From assembly GCF_002156705.1 (NCBI RefSeq), contig NZ_CP019893.1:2108001-2172000 (forward strand): 64,000 bases of DNA. Reading direction: 5' to 3'. Below are positions 10,020 through 18,783 of the stretch, in pieces. The position numbers were made by a program, and so were the translations under genes. How positions within the stretch are numbered: the first letter of the stretch is position 1; every line of letters begins with the position of its first letter. The notes beneath the pieces were generated by a model that made no database searches, was not told the DNA's origin, and was given only the letters and a program-made list of their open reading frames with translations. The DNA is from Natrarchaeobaculum aegyptiacum (GTDB lineage Archaea > Halobacteriota > Halobacteria > Halobacteriales > Natrialbaceae).

Positions 10020-10065
10020 ACTGCTGGGTGACATCGGTGGTCGACGCCCGATGTCACGCAGCAGT
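10020..10065 (+). terminator. Strong inverted repeat between the SDR and permease genes
   Basis: An 18-base arm (10020-10037, ACTGCTGGGTGACATCGG) pairs with 10048-10065 at 17 of 18 positions across a 10-base loop. It begins 18 bases after the SDR stop and ends 83 bases before the permease start. It could be a transcript-end hairpin or an RNA-processing or regulatory structure. There is no T-run directly after it, so a simple terminator role is not certain. Confidence 0.5.
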
Positions 10066-10148
10066 CGACGCGTGAAACGGTACCAGTGGCGATCCCGACT
10101 TCCGGCACGCGACAACAGAGCTAACAGTCATGCGACTCGAGTTGCCGT

Positions 10149-11633
10149 ATGGCCGAGGAGTCGTCTGAATCTGTGAACGCTTCATCTCCTTCGTCCCCGC
10201 CGTCCCCACCGTCGACGGGACCTGACGCGTCGGTCTCCGGAACCAACCTCGACGGCGAGGCTCCGCGGGTCGAGCCGACGGTCGAGACCGACGAGGCCAC
10301 GATCACCGACGACGCCGAACTCGAGCGGACGATCGGCCTTTCCGGTGGGCTCGCGATCGGTATCGGGACGATGATCGGCGCCGGGATCTTCGTCTTTCCG
10401 GGGCTCGCCGCGGGTAACGCCGGACCGGCCGCGTCCCTCTCGTTCGCCATCGGTGCCGTGATCGCGCTGCTGGTCGCGTTACCCACGTCGGAACTGGCGA
10501 CGGCCATGCCGAAGAGTGGCGGTGGTTACTACTTCATCTCCCGTGGGCTGGGAACGCTCGCCGGGACCGTCGTGGGCCTCTCGCTGTGGTTCGGGCTCGT
10601 CTTCGCGACGGCGTTCTACCTCGTCGGGTTCGGCTACTACGTGGTCGACACGCTCGTCGAAGTCGGCGTCGCCGCTGGTGAGTGGCTCGTCATCCCGATC
10701 GCAGTCCTAGCCGGGGTCGCGTTCACGATTCTCAACGTGACTGGCACCGAGAACGCGGCGAAACTCCAGAACGGCGTGGTGGCGCTGTTGCTCTCGATCA
10801 TCGTCTGCTTTCTCGCTGTCGGCGGGCTGGACGCGGCGGGTGTGTTCGGCGAGCCGTCAACGCCCGAACGGTTCGCCCCCCACGGCGCGATGCCGATCCT
10901 GTCGACCGCAGCGCTCGTGTTCACCTCTTACCTCGGGTTCGCACAGGTCGCGACCGTCGCCGGCGAGATGAAAGACCCCGGCCGGAACCTCCCACTGGCG
11001 ATGGTCGGTTCGGTGCTCGTCGTCGGCGTCCTCTACGTCGCCACCATCTTCGTCGCCACCAGCGCGTTCGGGAGCGACCAGCTCGAGACCCTCGGCGAGA
11101 CCGCGATGGTCGAGGTCGGGCGTCACTACCTCGGCACGGTCGGGGCCCTCGCGATCCTCGTCGGCGGCCTGCTGGCGACGATGTCGAGCGCCAACGCCTC
11201 TGTCCTGAGCACCTCCCGGGCGATTTACGCCGTCTCGAGGGACGCGCTGTTACCCCGGGATGCGAGCCGGATCAACCTCCGCTACGGCACGCCACACGTC
11301 GCGCTCGGACTCGCTGGTGGGCCGATCGTCGTGTTGACCGCAACCGGTCGCGTCGAGTTGCTCGCCGAAGTCGCCTCCTTCCTTCACCTCGTGATGTACG
11401 GCCTGATCTGCGTGGCACTGCTCGCGCTCCGGCGGAACGAACCCGAGTGGTACGATCCCGCGTTCCGCGTCCCCGGTTACCCGATCGTCCCGATCCTCGG
11501 GGCGCTCTCGAGTTTCGCGCTGGTCGCGTTCATGCAACCAGCCTCCCGGTGGATCGGACTCGCGATCGTCGTCCTCACCGCCGGCTGGTACGCCTACTAC
11601 GCTCGCGACGTCTCGCTGCGAGGTGTGCTCTGA
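10149..11633 (+). CDS. APC-superfamily amino acid permease
   Basis: 494 aa. A hydrophilic, Ser/Pro/acid-rich N-terminus of about 60 residues precedes roughly 12 membrane helices. The first helix carries the APC signature [20 protein letters not shown] (about 70-89). Later motifs ([17 protein letters not shown] and [20 protein letters not shown]) fit amino acid/polyamine/cation transporters. The protein ends soon after the last helix, but a gene for a two-domain Usp protein starts 2 bases after the stop. In haloarchaea, Usp domains are often fused or paired with such permeases, so the partner may regulate transport. Substrate not determinable. Confidence 0.9.
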   Translation: MAEESSESVNASSPSSPPSPPSTGPDASVSGTNLDGEAPRVEPTVETDEATITDDAELERTIGLSGGLAIGIGTMIGAGIFVFPGLAAGNAGPAASLSFAIGAVIALLVALPTSELATAMPKSGGGYYFISRGLGTLAGTVVGLSLWFGLVFATAFYLVGFGYYVVDTLVEVGVAAGEWLVIPIAVLAGVAFTILNVTGTENAAKLQNGVVALLLSIIVCFLAVGGLDAAGVFGEPSTPERFAPHGAMPILSTAALVFTSYLGFAQVATVAGEMKDPGRNLPLAMVGSVLVVGVLYVATIFVATSAFGSDQLETLGETAMVEVGRHYLGTVGALAILVGGLLATMSSANASVLSTSRAIYAVSRDALLPRDASRINLRYGTPHVALGLAGGPIVVLTATGRVELLAEVASFLHLVMYGLICVALLALRRNEPEWYDPAFRVPGYPIVPILGALSSFALVAFMQPASRWIGLAIVVLTAGWYAYYARDVSLRGVL

Positions 11634-11635
11634 AT

Positions 11636-12469
11636 ATGACCGACGATACTGACCCACAGACTTCCGACGACGCATCGCATCCACGGACGCGCATCCTCGT
11701 TCCACTGCCTATCCTCGAGGGCGGCGCCGTCTCGGCCGGGCTGGCAGACCTGCTCGAGCCACTGGACGTGACCGTCCTCGGCTTCCACGTCCTGCCCGAA
11801 CAGACGCCACCCGATCAGGCCCGACTCCAGTACGAAGACCGGGCGACCGACGCGCTCGAGGACCTCGCCGTGGAGTTCGGGGCCGAGGACGGAACGGCCG
11901 ACTACCGCCTCGTGTTCACCCACGACCGGAAACAGACGATCGATCGCGTCGCCGCGGCGACGACGGCCGGCGTCTACGTCGTTCCCGGAGCGACGGGTCC
12001 CGTGGAACGCCTGCTGGTGGCCCTGACAGGCGACGTCGCGGTCGATCACGTCTGTGCGTTCACCGCCGAACTGGTCGGTGACCGGGACATCGAGGTCACG
12101 CTCTTTCTCGCGACCGACGACGAGGCCGCCGGCCGCGACCTGCTCGAGGCTGCGCGCGAGCGGCTCACTGACCGCGGCATCGACGTTCAGACGGACCTCG
12201 CCGTCGACGTCGCGCCGCTGGAGGCGCTCGTCGACGCGGCGGCCGATCACGACGCCGTCGTGATGGGTGAACGCGCCCCATCGCTTCGCTCGCTCGTCTT
12301 CGGCGAGGAGGCCGAACGAATCGCGGCCGAGTCGGTCGGTCCGGTGTTCGTGGTGCGACGGCTCGAGGGTGACGACGGCGAGGAACGAACGCTCGAGGGC
12401 GACGGCGAGGGCACGGAGTCGGACGCAGCGCGGGACGACGACGGAGAACAGTCCAAGGACGGCGGATAG
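11636..12469 (+). CDS. Universal stress protein-like, two domains
   Basis: 277 aa. The ATG at 11636 lies 2 bases after the permease stop, so the two genes are almost surely co-transcribed. Two Usp-like units are visible: residues about 18-125 (RILVPLPILEGG to VYVVPGATGPVERLL) and about 130-245 (TGDVAVDHV to GPVFVVRRLEG). The second ends with the classical arrangement VVMGERAPSLRSLVFGEEAERI. The last 30 residues are an acidic tail. It probably acts as a nucleotide-responsive partner of the permease. It is closely similar in design to the convergent neighbour at 12486-13292. Confidence 0.85.
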   Translation: MTDDTDPQTSDDASHPRTRILVPLPILEGGAVSAGLADLLEPLDVTVLGFHVLPEQTPPDQARLQYEDRATDALEDLAVEFGAEDGTADYRLVFTHDRKQTIDRVAAATTAGVYVVPGATGPVERLLVALTGDVAVDHVCAFTAELVGDRDIEVTLFLATDDEAAGRDLLEAARERLTDRGIDVQTDLAVDVAPLEALVDAAADHDAVVMGERAPSLRSLVFGEEAERIAAESVGPVFVVRRLEGDDGEERTLEGDGEGTESDAARDDDGEQSKDGG

Positions 12470-12485
12470 ACGTCGCTGGCAGCCG

Positions 12486-13292
12486 TCACCGGCTCTCGGC
12501 TTCCGTGTCGTCACCCCCACTCCGGCTTTCGGACTCACCGTTTTCGTCGTCCGCGGCGTCGTCCGCGGGAGACAGGTACTCACCGCGAACGACGAGGACG
12601 GGGTCGACGGCTCCCCGCGCCAGGACCCGCGCACGGTCTCGAAACACCAGCCGGCGCACCGAAGGACGACTCTCACCGACGACCAGCAGATCGTGGTCCG
12701 TCGAGGCCGCGAGAATCGCCCGCGTCGGCGAGCCGTCGACGACGAGGCTGGTCCCGATCCGCTCGCGATCGACGCCCGCGGCAGCCAGTTCGTCGGCAGC
12801 CGTCTCGAGGACGCCTATCCCCTGCTCGCGGTCGTCTCCGCTCGTCACGTGAAGGATCGTCACCGTGAGGTCGGTCCCGTCGAGGACGCCCCCGAGGAAG
12901 GCCGCGATGGGCTCGAGGTTGACGTCGCCGCGGACGGCGAGCAGGACCGACTCGAGAACGGGTGCCGGCTCGAGGAGGGCGATCGCCGTACACCGCTCTT
13001 CGATGGCGACCCGTTCGATCGTCTCGAGGCGATCGTGGGTGAACACGAGACGCGTCCGAACGTCGACGCAGTCTGCCTCGCGAAACGCGTCCGCGAGCGC
13101 CTCGAGTTCACCTCGTGCGCGGTCGCCCCACTGCTCGCGGGCGTGGTCGGTCCCGACCTGGTCGGGGAGTTCGCGATAGGCGAGCAGGGTGACGGGAACG
13201 GACGCGAGGGTCTCGACGATCGCCTCGGGGACGGCCTCCCCGCCGAGGACGTCGACCGGAACGAGCACGCGGTGGTCGCGGCTGGTTGCCAT
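12486..13292 (-). CDS. Universal stress protein-like, two domains (convergent paralogue)
   Basis: 268 aa from the ATG at 13292. The protein begins MATSRDHRVLVPVDVLGGEAVPE and parallels the preceding Usp protein. The shared core VFTHDR and the C-terminal half DHDLLVVGESRPSVRRLVF align with VFTHDR and DHDAVVMGERAPSLRSLVF there. The two stops face each other 16 bases apart. It has a Ser/Asp/Glu-rich tail. No transporter gene lies beside it on its own strand, so it may share the permease as partner or act elsewhere. Confidence 0.83.
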   Translation of the reverse strand: MATSRDHRVLVPVDVLGGEAVPEAIVETLASVPVTLLAYRELPDQVGTDHAREQWGDRARGELEALADAFREADCVDVRTRLVFTHDRLETIERVAIEERCTAIALLEPAPVLESVLLAVRGDVNLEPIAAFLGGVLDGTDLTVTILHVTSGDDREQGIGVLETAADELAAAGVDRERIGTSLVVDGSPTRAILAASTDHDLLVVGESRPSVRRLVFRDRARVLARGAVDPVLVVRGEYLSPADDAADDENGESESRSGGDDTEAESR

Positions 13293-13438
13293 ACTCGGTG
13301 GGCCAATCTGCAACGTCGAGCGGGATATAACGGGGGTCCGTTCGGGGGATCGAGGGTGGTGCTGTCCCGTCGGCACGGCCGGCAGTCGGTGTCGACCACC
13401 GGGGAACACCTGAACCAGATCACATCGAACACTGACAT

Positions 13439-13978
13439 ATGGCCGGAACGCTCTGCCGTCGACTCGGTCCCGGACGGTTGCCCTACGCCTCGAGACGCGA
13501 TGCCGGCGGCGGGATCGCCATGGGCGCGACGGCGCTGCTGGCGATCGCGGTCTGGTTCGGCGGCGCCGCAGTCCTGTTCGGTACGGGGGTCGTGACGGGA
13601 GCGTCGGCCGGCCACCTCGCCGGCTTCACCCTCGGGATGAGCGTCTTCGTTGCCCCGCTGTCGGTACCGACGGCCGTCGTGGTGGGGATCGCGCTCTGGC
13701 GGTACGTCCACCCCGGCGGCCCACGCCCGTTCCTCGGTGGCGTTCTCGGCGCCTGTACGGCCGTCGTGAGTGTGGCTGGCGGTGCGCTCGGCATCGGCTT
13801 CGTCGTCGGCCTCTCGAACGTCGCCGACGGGACGATGGGCCTGCTCGAGGCGGTCCAGTTCGTGCTGGGGACCACGATGCTCGCGGTCCCGTTCGCGATC
13901 GCGTTCGGCGGGTGGCTGGTCGTCCCGCTCGGCGCGTTCGGCGGGTGGTATCACGAGCGGGCAAAACGGGCTGGTTGA
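13439..13978 (+). CDS. Small multi-pass membrane protein, unknown function
   Basis: 179 aa from ATG 13439; an ATG at 13520 would give 152 aa and start just before the first helix. Four hydrophobic segments are visible, at about residues 30-50, 60-85, 105-130 and 140-165. The segments are Gly/Ala/Val-rich and the ends are basic (YHERAKRAG at the C-terminus). I recognise no family motif. It stands alone, convergent with ubaA 22 bases away. Confidence 0.6.
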   Translation: MAGTLCRRLGPGRLPYASRRDAGGGIAMGATALLAIAVWFGGAAVLFGTGVVTGASAGHLAGFTLGMSVFVAPLSVPTAVVVGIALWRYVHPGGPRPFLGGVLGACTAVVSVAGGALGIGFVVGLSNVADGTMGLLEAVQFVLGTTMLAVPFAIAFGGWLVVPLGAFGGWYHERAKRAG

Positions 13979-14000
13979 CGCGCTCTGTTCTCGCTTGCGT

Positions 14001-14873
14001 TCAGTCTGCGGGCATCGAACAGGTTCCCTCGTAGGAGACCTCCTCGACCGACTCGATCTCGGGCTGGTCGCCACAGACCGGACAGGCCGGGTTCGCCCGC
14101 ATCTCGACCGGTTCGAAGCTCATGTCCATCGCGTCGTACATCAGCAGTCGCCCCTCGAGCAGGTCGCCCTTCCCGAGCAGGTACTTGACGACCTCGGTGG
14201 CCTGGATGCAGCCGACGGTGCCGGGGAGGACCCCGAGGACGCCGGTCGTCGCGCAGTCGGGGACCGTCCCGGGTTCGGGAGCTTCGGGGAACAGACAGCG
14301 GTAGCAGGGTGAGTCCTCCTCGTCGGCGTTCACGTCGGTCTCTTCGCTGGCGGCGCTCCCGTCGCGCTCGTTCGTGAACGTCGTCACCTGCCCTTCGAAT
14401 CGGTAAATCGCCCCGTGAGCCAGCGCCGTGTTCGAGAGGACGCAGTAATCGTTGAGCAGGTACCGCGTCGCGAAGTTGTCGCTGGCGTCGCAGACCACGT
14501 CGTAGCCGTCGACGAGGTCGGCCACGTTCTCGGGATTCAGCCGCTTCTCGTGGGTCTCGACGTCGATATCTGGGTTGAGCGCCCGGACGTAGTCGGCGGC
14601 GCTCTCGACTTTCGGCCGCCCCACGTCGGCGTCGGCGTGGACGATCTGGCGTTGCAGGTTCGACCGCTCGACGACGTCGTCGTCGACGATCCCGATCCGG
14701 CCGACTCCCGCCGCCGCCAGATACTGGATCGCCGGCGAGCCGAGTCCCCCGGCGCCGACGACCAGCACGCTCCCCTCGAGCAGTCGCTGTTGCCCCTCGG
14801 GACCGATCTCGTCCATGATAACGTGTCTCGAGTACCGGTCCAGCTGGGTCGCGTCGAGGCGTAAGTCGCTCAT
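14001..14873 (-). CDS. ubaA: SAMP-activating E1-like enzyme UbaA (MoeB/ThiF family)
   Basis: 290 aa from ATG 14873. Adenylates the C-terminal Gly-Gly of ubiquitin-like SAMP proteins for protein conjugation and for sulphur transfer into tRNA and molybdopterin. Seen: N-terminal YSRHVIMDEIGPEGQQRL, ATP-binding GAGGLGSPAIQYLAAAGVG (about 34-52), DNFATRYLLND, zinc cysteines in CYRC and CPVC, and the candidate active-site Cys in CATTGVLGVLPG (about 188). All key residues are present. An acidic insertion (NERDGSAASEETDVN) precedes CYRC. In Haloferax a single UbaA serves all SAMPs; I infer the same here. Neighbours give no further clue. Confidence 0.92.
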   Translation of the reverse strand: MSDLRLDATQLDRYSRHVIMDEIGPEGQQRLLEGSVLVVGAGGLGSPAIQYLAAAGVGRIGIVDDDVVERSNLQRQIVHADADVGRPKVESAADYVRALNPDIDVETHEKRLNPENVADLVDGYDVVCDASDNFATRYLLNDYCVLSNTALAHGAIYRFEGQVTTFTNERDGSAASEETDVNADEEDSPCYRCLFPEAPEPGTVPDCATTGVLGVLPGTVGCIQATEVVKYLLGKGDLLEGRLLMYDAMDMSFEPVEMRANPACPVCGDQPEIESVEEVSYEGTCSMPAD

Positions 14874-15048
14874 ATCCCAGTATTGGTGCGTCCCGGAGAA
14901 AAGTTCGTGGGTCACCCGGACTCGAACCGGTTGCCGTCGACCTCGAGCGTCTACCCGGCCGACCGATGTGTGGTAATTCGTCGCACGATCGAGGCAGACG
15001 TTTCGCCCACCCCAACGATTATGTAGTGTGCTGCACGTTCACACACGT

Positions 15049-15234
15049 ATGGCATCCTCACCCAACGGTGCCGGTGACGACGTGTTCGATCAATTCCTCG
15101 CGGATCGCGGTCATGCGGTAGAACGTGTCGGGTGGGAACGAGAGTATAACAAGAAACAGTGTCCAGAATGCGGCGGGCTTCACGACCCGTCCGCGAGCGC
15201 CTGTACCGTCTGCGGCTGGGAACCGACGGTCTGA
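15049..15234 (+). CDS. Very small zinc-finger protein (HVO_0416-like)
   Basis: 61 aa from ATG 15049. The C-terminal half carries a four-cysteine zinc site: CPECGGLH, then CTVCGWEP. The N-terminal half is short and acidic (GDDVFDQFLADRGH). It resembles one of the conserved micro-zinc-finger families of haloarchaea, by memory HVO_0416. Such proteins are proposed to have regulatory roles. Function unknown here. Confidence 0.75.
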   Translation: MASSPNGAGDDVFDQFLADRGHAVERVGWEREYNKKQCPECGGLHDPSASACTVCGWEPTV

Positions 15235-15470
15235 TCCTCTGGCGGAGGCCGCCGTCCCTGCGTCCTCCTGTCTCGTTCGACGACCGCAGACCAGCAGGAC
15301 TCGACGCGCATCGGACCAGTCGACGGTGCGACCCAGCCACTCCCGCCCAGCGTCTCCCCCTCTCGACGCTGACTACGAACGGTAATTTCTCCAACCAGTC
15401 GGGCCATAATTAGAAGATGCGATACGGTACAATTATTATCGCTCACGCCAAGCGTTCAGTGAGTACGACC

Positions 15471-15629
15471 ATGCCGGAATGTCAAAATTGCGGTGCATTC
15501 GTGACGGACGCCTACGCTCGAGTCTTCACCCCTCGTGGCGTCGACGATCCGCGCGTCTGCCCGGAGTGTGAAGACAAGATTCGTGACGGTTCCCAGATTC
15601 GTGCCGCCCGCTCGCCGCGAAACACGTAA
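15471..15629 (+). CDS. Very small zinc-ribbon protein (DUF7563-like)
   Basis: 52 aa from ATG 15471. It starts MPECQNCGAFVTDAYARVF and contains a second Cys pair in RVCPECEDKIRDG, so one zinc site in CxxC-CxxC form. The basic C-terminus (IRAARSPRNT) and size match a conserved haloarchaeal family, recalled as DUF7563. An AT-rich block (AATTATTATC, 15431-15440) lies about 35 bases upstream as a possible promoter. Function unknown. Confidence 0.78.
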   Translation: MPECQNCGAFVTDAYARVFTPRGVDDPRVCPECEDKIRDGSQIRAARSPRNT

Positions 15630-15760
15630 CCGAGGCTTTCAGATCGTTTTCCCCCTGTGGTTCCGAAAATTACTGCCGCTCGCTCTTCGCCGGCCACCCA
15701 CCGGTCAGGTCGCTTACCGGTACTCGAGCGTGGCCGTTCCAGCGAAGACAACCCACGTCA

Positions 15761-15767
15761 CTTATAG
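15761..15767 (+). promoter_or_regulatory. TATA box of the helicase gene
   Basis: CTTATAG, centred about 28 bases before the ATG at 15792. This implies a leaderless helicase transcript. Confidence 0.55.
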
Positions 15768-15791
15768 GTCTCGCCCGCCTGAACAGGGACA

Positions 15792-17663
15792 ATGGCTCCC
15801 ACCGAGACGAAGGTGACCCGGTTGTTCGGCGGTCCGGGTAGCGGGAAGACGACCGCCCTCCTCGATCACGTCGAAGACATTCTAGACCAAGATGGCGTCA
15901 CCTTTCGGGACATCCTCGTCGTCTCGTACACGCGCGCCGCAGCACAGGAGGTTCGCGAGCGTCTCGCCGACCGACTCGACGAATCGCCCCGTGCACTCCA
16001 GGGCAACGTCTGTACGATGCACGCGAAGGCCTACGATCTGCTCGATCTCTCTCGTGGCGACGTCATCGGCGAAAAGGACAAAGAGGAGTTCTGTGAGGAC
16101 TACGGCCTCGAGTTCGAAGACGAGTACTCCGGCGCCGGCCGGCGTACCGCTCGCTCGACGACCATCGGGAACAAGATCATCGCCACGAGCCAGTGGCTCC
16201 AGCGAACCCGCCGGGACGTCGCCGACTGGTACGACGTCCCCTTCCAGTGGGACGTCGAGGAGGTTCGCCTCCCGCCGGAGATCGATCCGAACGCTCAGGA
16301 GGGCAACAAGTACACGCCCACCTGGCCCAGCGACGACGACCGGATCGACGTCCCCGAGGCGATCCGTGCCTGGCGTTCCTACAAGGGCGAACAGGGCAAG
16401 ATCGGCTTCGCGGACATGTTAGAGCGCGTCAGACAGCGCTCGCTCGTTCCGAACGTCGAGTACCTCGTGATCGACGAATTCCAGGACATCACCACGCTCC
16501 AGTACGACGTCTATCAGGAGTGGAAACCCTACGTGACGGAGGTCCTGATCGCCGGTGACGACGACCAGGTCGTCTACTCCTGGCAGGGTGCAGACCCCGC
16601 CTTGCTGCTCGAGGAAGACGTCGACGAAGACGTGATTCTCCCGAACTCCTACCGGCTGCCATCGAACGTCCTCAACGCGGTGAACAAGGAGATCCGTCAC
16701 ATCGAACAGCGTCAGGACAAGGACCTCAACCCGCGCAAGGAAGGCGGCAGCGTCGAGGCCAAGCGCAACGGCTCGATGCTCGACGTCGTCCGGATGGTTC
16801 GCCGAACGCTCGTCGAAGGCGACGGCACCATCATGGTACTGTTCCGTGCGCGCTACCAGATGTTCCAGTTCATCGATGAATTCATCACCGAGGGGGTGCC
16901 GTTCACCTCGCTGACCGACCAGCGGATGTGGACCGATCGGCTCACCGACTACGTCCGCGCCGTCGAGGCCATCGACGCCGGCAAGGACGTCACCGGACTG
17001 CAGGCGCGCCGACTCGCCGACATGCTCCAGGAATCGGCGTTCGGCACGGGCGAGCGCGACGACCTGTTCGACGAGATCGACGAGCGACAGGAAGACGCCG
17101 GCATCGACGATCTCGAGGAACTGATGATCCCCGGTGATGTGATCGAGGACCTCGTGCCGTTCATGCCGACGCCCGCCTCGGCCGCCGACATGGTCCGCAA
17201 GGTGACGAGCTTCCAGAAGAAGTCCATCCGCTCGTACTTCGCGATCGGCGAGTACCAGGGAATGGATACCGACCGGGTTCGCGTCGGCACCATCCACTCC
17301 GCGAAGGGTCGCGAAGCCGACCACGTCTTCGTCGCCACCGACCTCACCGAGAAAGTCGTCGAGCAGATGGTCGCCACCGTGGACGATCCCGAGGACGTCC
17401 CCGGCATCGAGGAGTTCACCAAGACCACCTCGCCCGTGCCCGTCCTCACCGACAACGAACGCCGCGTCTTCTACGTCGGCATGTCCCGCGCCCGCGAACG
17501 GCTCGTCCTCCTCGAGAACTTAGTCGACGGTGCCCCGACGCTACCGATCGACGTCTTGCTCGAGAACGAACCCGTCGACGCCACCGTCGAGGAACTCGTC
17601 GAAGCCGCCCAGGAACCGATCGAGGACGCCGAGACCGAAGAGGTCGAAGCCGAAGCCCCCTGA
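15792..17663 (+). CDS. UvrD/Rep-like superfamily 1 DNA helicase
   Basis: 623 aa. An ATP-driven DNA strand-separating motor, probably in repair or replication restart. Motif I GGPGSGKTT is at residues 13-21, followed by Ia (VVSYTRAAAQEVRERL), II (VIDEFQD, about 227-233), III (GDDDQVVYSWQGAD), V (VGTIHSAKGREADHV, about 497-511) and VI (RRVFYVGMSRARERL, about 557-571), so the motor looks intact. The C-terminus is acidic. The protein is shorter than bacterial UvrD (about 720) and its accessory subdomains look reduced. The next gene starts 3 bases after its stop. Confidence 0.9.
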   Translation: MAPTETKVTRLFGGPGSGKTTALLDHVEDILDQDGVTFRDILVVSYTRAAAQEVRERLADRLDESPRALQGNVCTMHAKAYDLLDLSRGDVIGEKDKEEFCEDYGLEFEDEYSGAGRRTARSTTIGNKIIATSQWLQRTRRDVADWYDVPFQWDVEEVRLPPEIDPNAQEGNKYTPTWPSDDDRIDVPEAIRAWRSYKGEQGKIGFADMLERVRQRSLVPNVEYLVIDEFQDITTLQYDVYQEWKPYVTEVLIAGDDDQVVYSWQGADPALLLEEDVDEDVILPNSYRLPSNVLNAVNKEIRHIEQRQDKDLNPRKEGGSVEAKRNGSMLDVVRMVRRTLVEGDGTIMVLFRARYQMFQFIDEFITEGVPFTSLTDQRMWTDRLTDYVRAVEAIDAGKDVTGLQARRLADMLQESAFGTGERDDLFDEIDERQEDAGIDDLEELMIPGDVIEDLVPFMPTPASAADMVRKVTSFQKKSIRSYFAIGEYQGMDTDRVRVGTIHSAKGREADHVFVATDLTEKVVEQMVATVDDPEDVPGIEEFTKTTSPVPVLTDNERRVFYVGMSRARERLVLLENLVDGAPTLPIDVLLENEPVDATVEELVEAAQEPIEDAETEEVEAEAP

Positions 17664-17666
17664 GCC

Positions 17667-18776
17667 GTGGTTCGCGAGGTCCGTGCCTACCTCGAGTCGA
17701 CGCTCGAGGCCGAACTCGACGCGCGAGCGGCGACCGGGGTCGTTCACGCCGGTCCCGCTCGCGACCCAGCGATCCGGTACTGGCTCGAAGCGAGCGACGA
17801 AGCGGCAGGTGCCGCGCGAGTGAGCTACGTCGACGAGCGACGACGCTTGGCGGTCGCCTACACCGCCGCGTCGGACTCGACGATCGTCCACTCGGACGCA
17901 GACTCGTCACACCCAGCCGAGAAACTCGCGAGTGACCTCGCCGATCGGGGCCTCGATGGAACGGTGCTGACACCGGCTGCGATCCCCCACGACGCCGCGC
18001 TCTACCTCGAGCGCGCCGGCTTTGGCCTCGCCTCGACGGACGTCCTCGAGCGCGCTCGAGCGACGAAGATCCCCGGTGAACGCGAGCGGATCGCGGCCGC
18101 CCAGTCGATCGCGGGCGACGGAATCGAGCGCGCGGCCGCGGTGCTCGCCGGGACGACCGTCCGCGACGATGGCTGGCTCGAGCACGATGGTGTGCCATTG
18201 ACACCCGACCGACTTCGAATCGCCGCCGACGAGGCGATCGTCGCCGCGGGTGGCCTCCCGTCGGGGAACACGCGCGTCGATCCGGGAGTCACGGGGGCCG
18301 ACGACGGAGCGCTCCGGGCAGGCGATCCGATCGTCGTCACCGTCGCTCCCCGGACCCGTGACGGCTACCACGGCGGGCTCGTCCGCACGTTCGTCGTCGC
18401 TGGCGAGGGTGGCCCGGAACGACGCGCCCACGTCGGCGTCACCCACGCCTTTCGCTCGAGCGAGGCGATGCTGACCGCTGACAGCCACTCGGTGACCGCC
18501 GTCGAGGCCGACCTCGAGGCCGAGGTCCGCGCCTTCGGCGTCGCAGGCGAGGAAAACGTCGAGACGGACGTCGCAGGCGTCGGCCTCGAGCCCCGTGAAG
18601 CGCCACTCGCTGGCGGGGACGAGGTCGGACCCGGGTGCGTCGTCAGACTCGAGGCCGCCGGGTGCGTCGACGGTGCCTGGGTTCGCGTGGCCGACGTGCT
18701 CTCGGTCGAGGACGACGGCGTCGAGTGGCTCCCAGCGCCATCGCGCTCGCTCGAGCCGACGGCGCTGCTCGAGTGA
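17667..18776 (+). CDS. M24 (Xaa-Pro aminopeptidase) fold protein, probable pseudo-peptidase
   Basis: 369 aa from GTG 17667, 3 bases after the helicase stop. An N-terminal creatinase-like domain (about 1-135) is followed by a pita-bread region starting near ATKIPGERERIAAAQSIA. In active M24 enzymes five residues bind two metals (Asp, Asp, His, Glu, Glu). Aligning by motif, VDVG reads VTVA here, the YxxDxTRT Asp reads Gly in GYHGGLVRTF, GHGIG reads VAGVG, and the RIED Glu reads Ala in VRVADV; only the Glu in VVRLEAAG remains. Catalysis by the usual mechanism looks impossible. It may be a binding or regulatory protein tied to the helicase. Confidence 0.8.
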   Translation: MVREVRAYLESTLEAELDARAATGVVHAGPARDPAIRYWLEASDEAAGAARVSYVDERRRLAVAYTAASDSTIVHSDADSSHPAEKLASDLADRGLDGTVLTPAAIPHDAALYLERAGFGLASTDVLERARATKIPGERERIAAAQSIAGDGIERAAAVLAGTTVRDDGWLEHDGVPLTPDRLRIAADEAIVAAGGLPSGNTRVDPGVTGADDGALRAGDPIVVTVAPRTRDGYHGGLVRTFVVAGEGGPERRAHVGVTHAFRSSEAMLTADSHSVTAVEADLEAEVRAFGVAGEENVETDVAGVGLEPREAPLAGGDEVGPGCVVRLEAAGCVDGAWVRVADVLSVEDDGVEWLPAPSRSLEPTALLE

Positions 18777-18783
18777 CCGTCGC

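Noticed and set aside
14911-14930. tRNA T-arm-like stretch (CCCGGACTCGAACCGG on the plus strand) upstream of ubaA
   Set aside because: The T-loop pattern is good, but the stem is one pair short, no matching acceptor strand exists within 90 bases, and no anticodon arm was found. It may be a tRNA remnant or chance.
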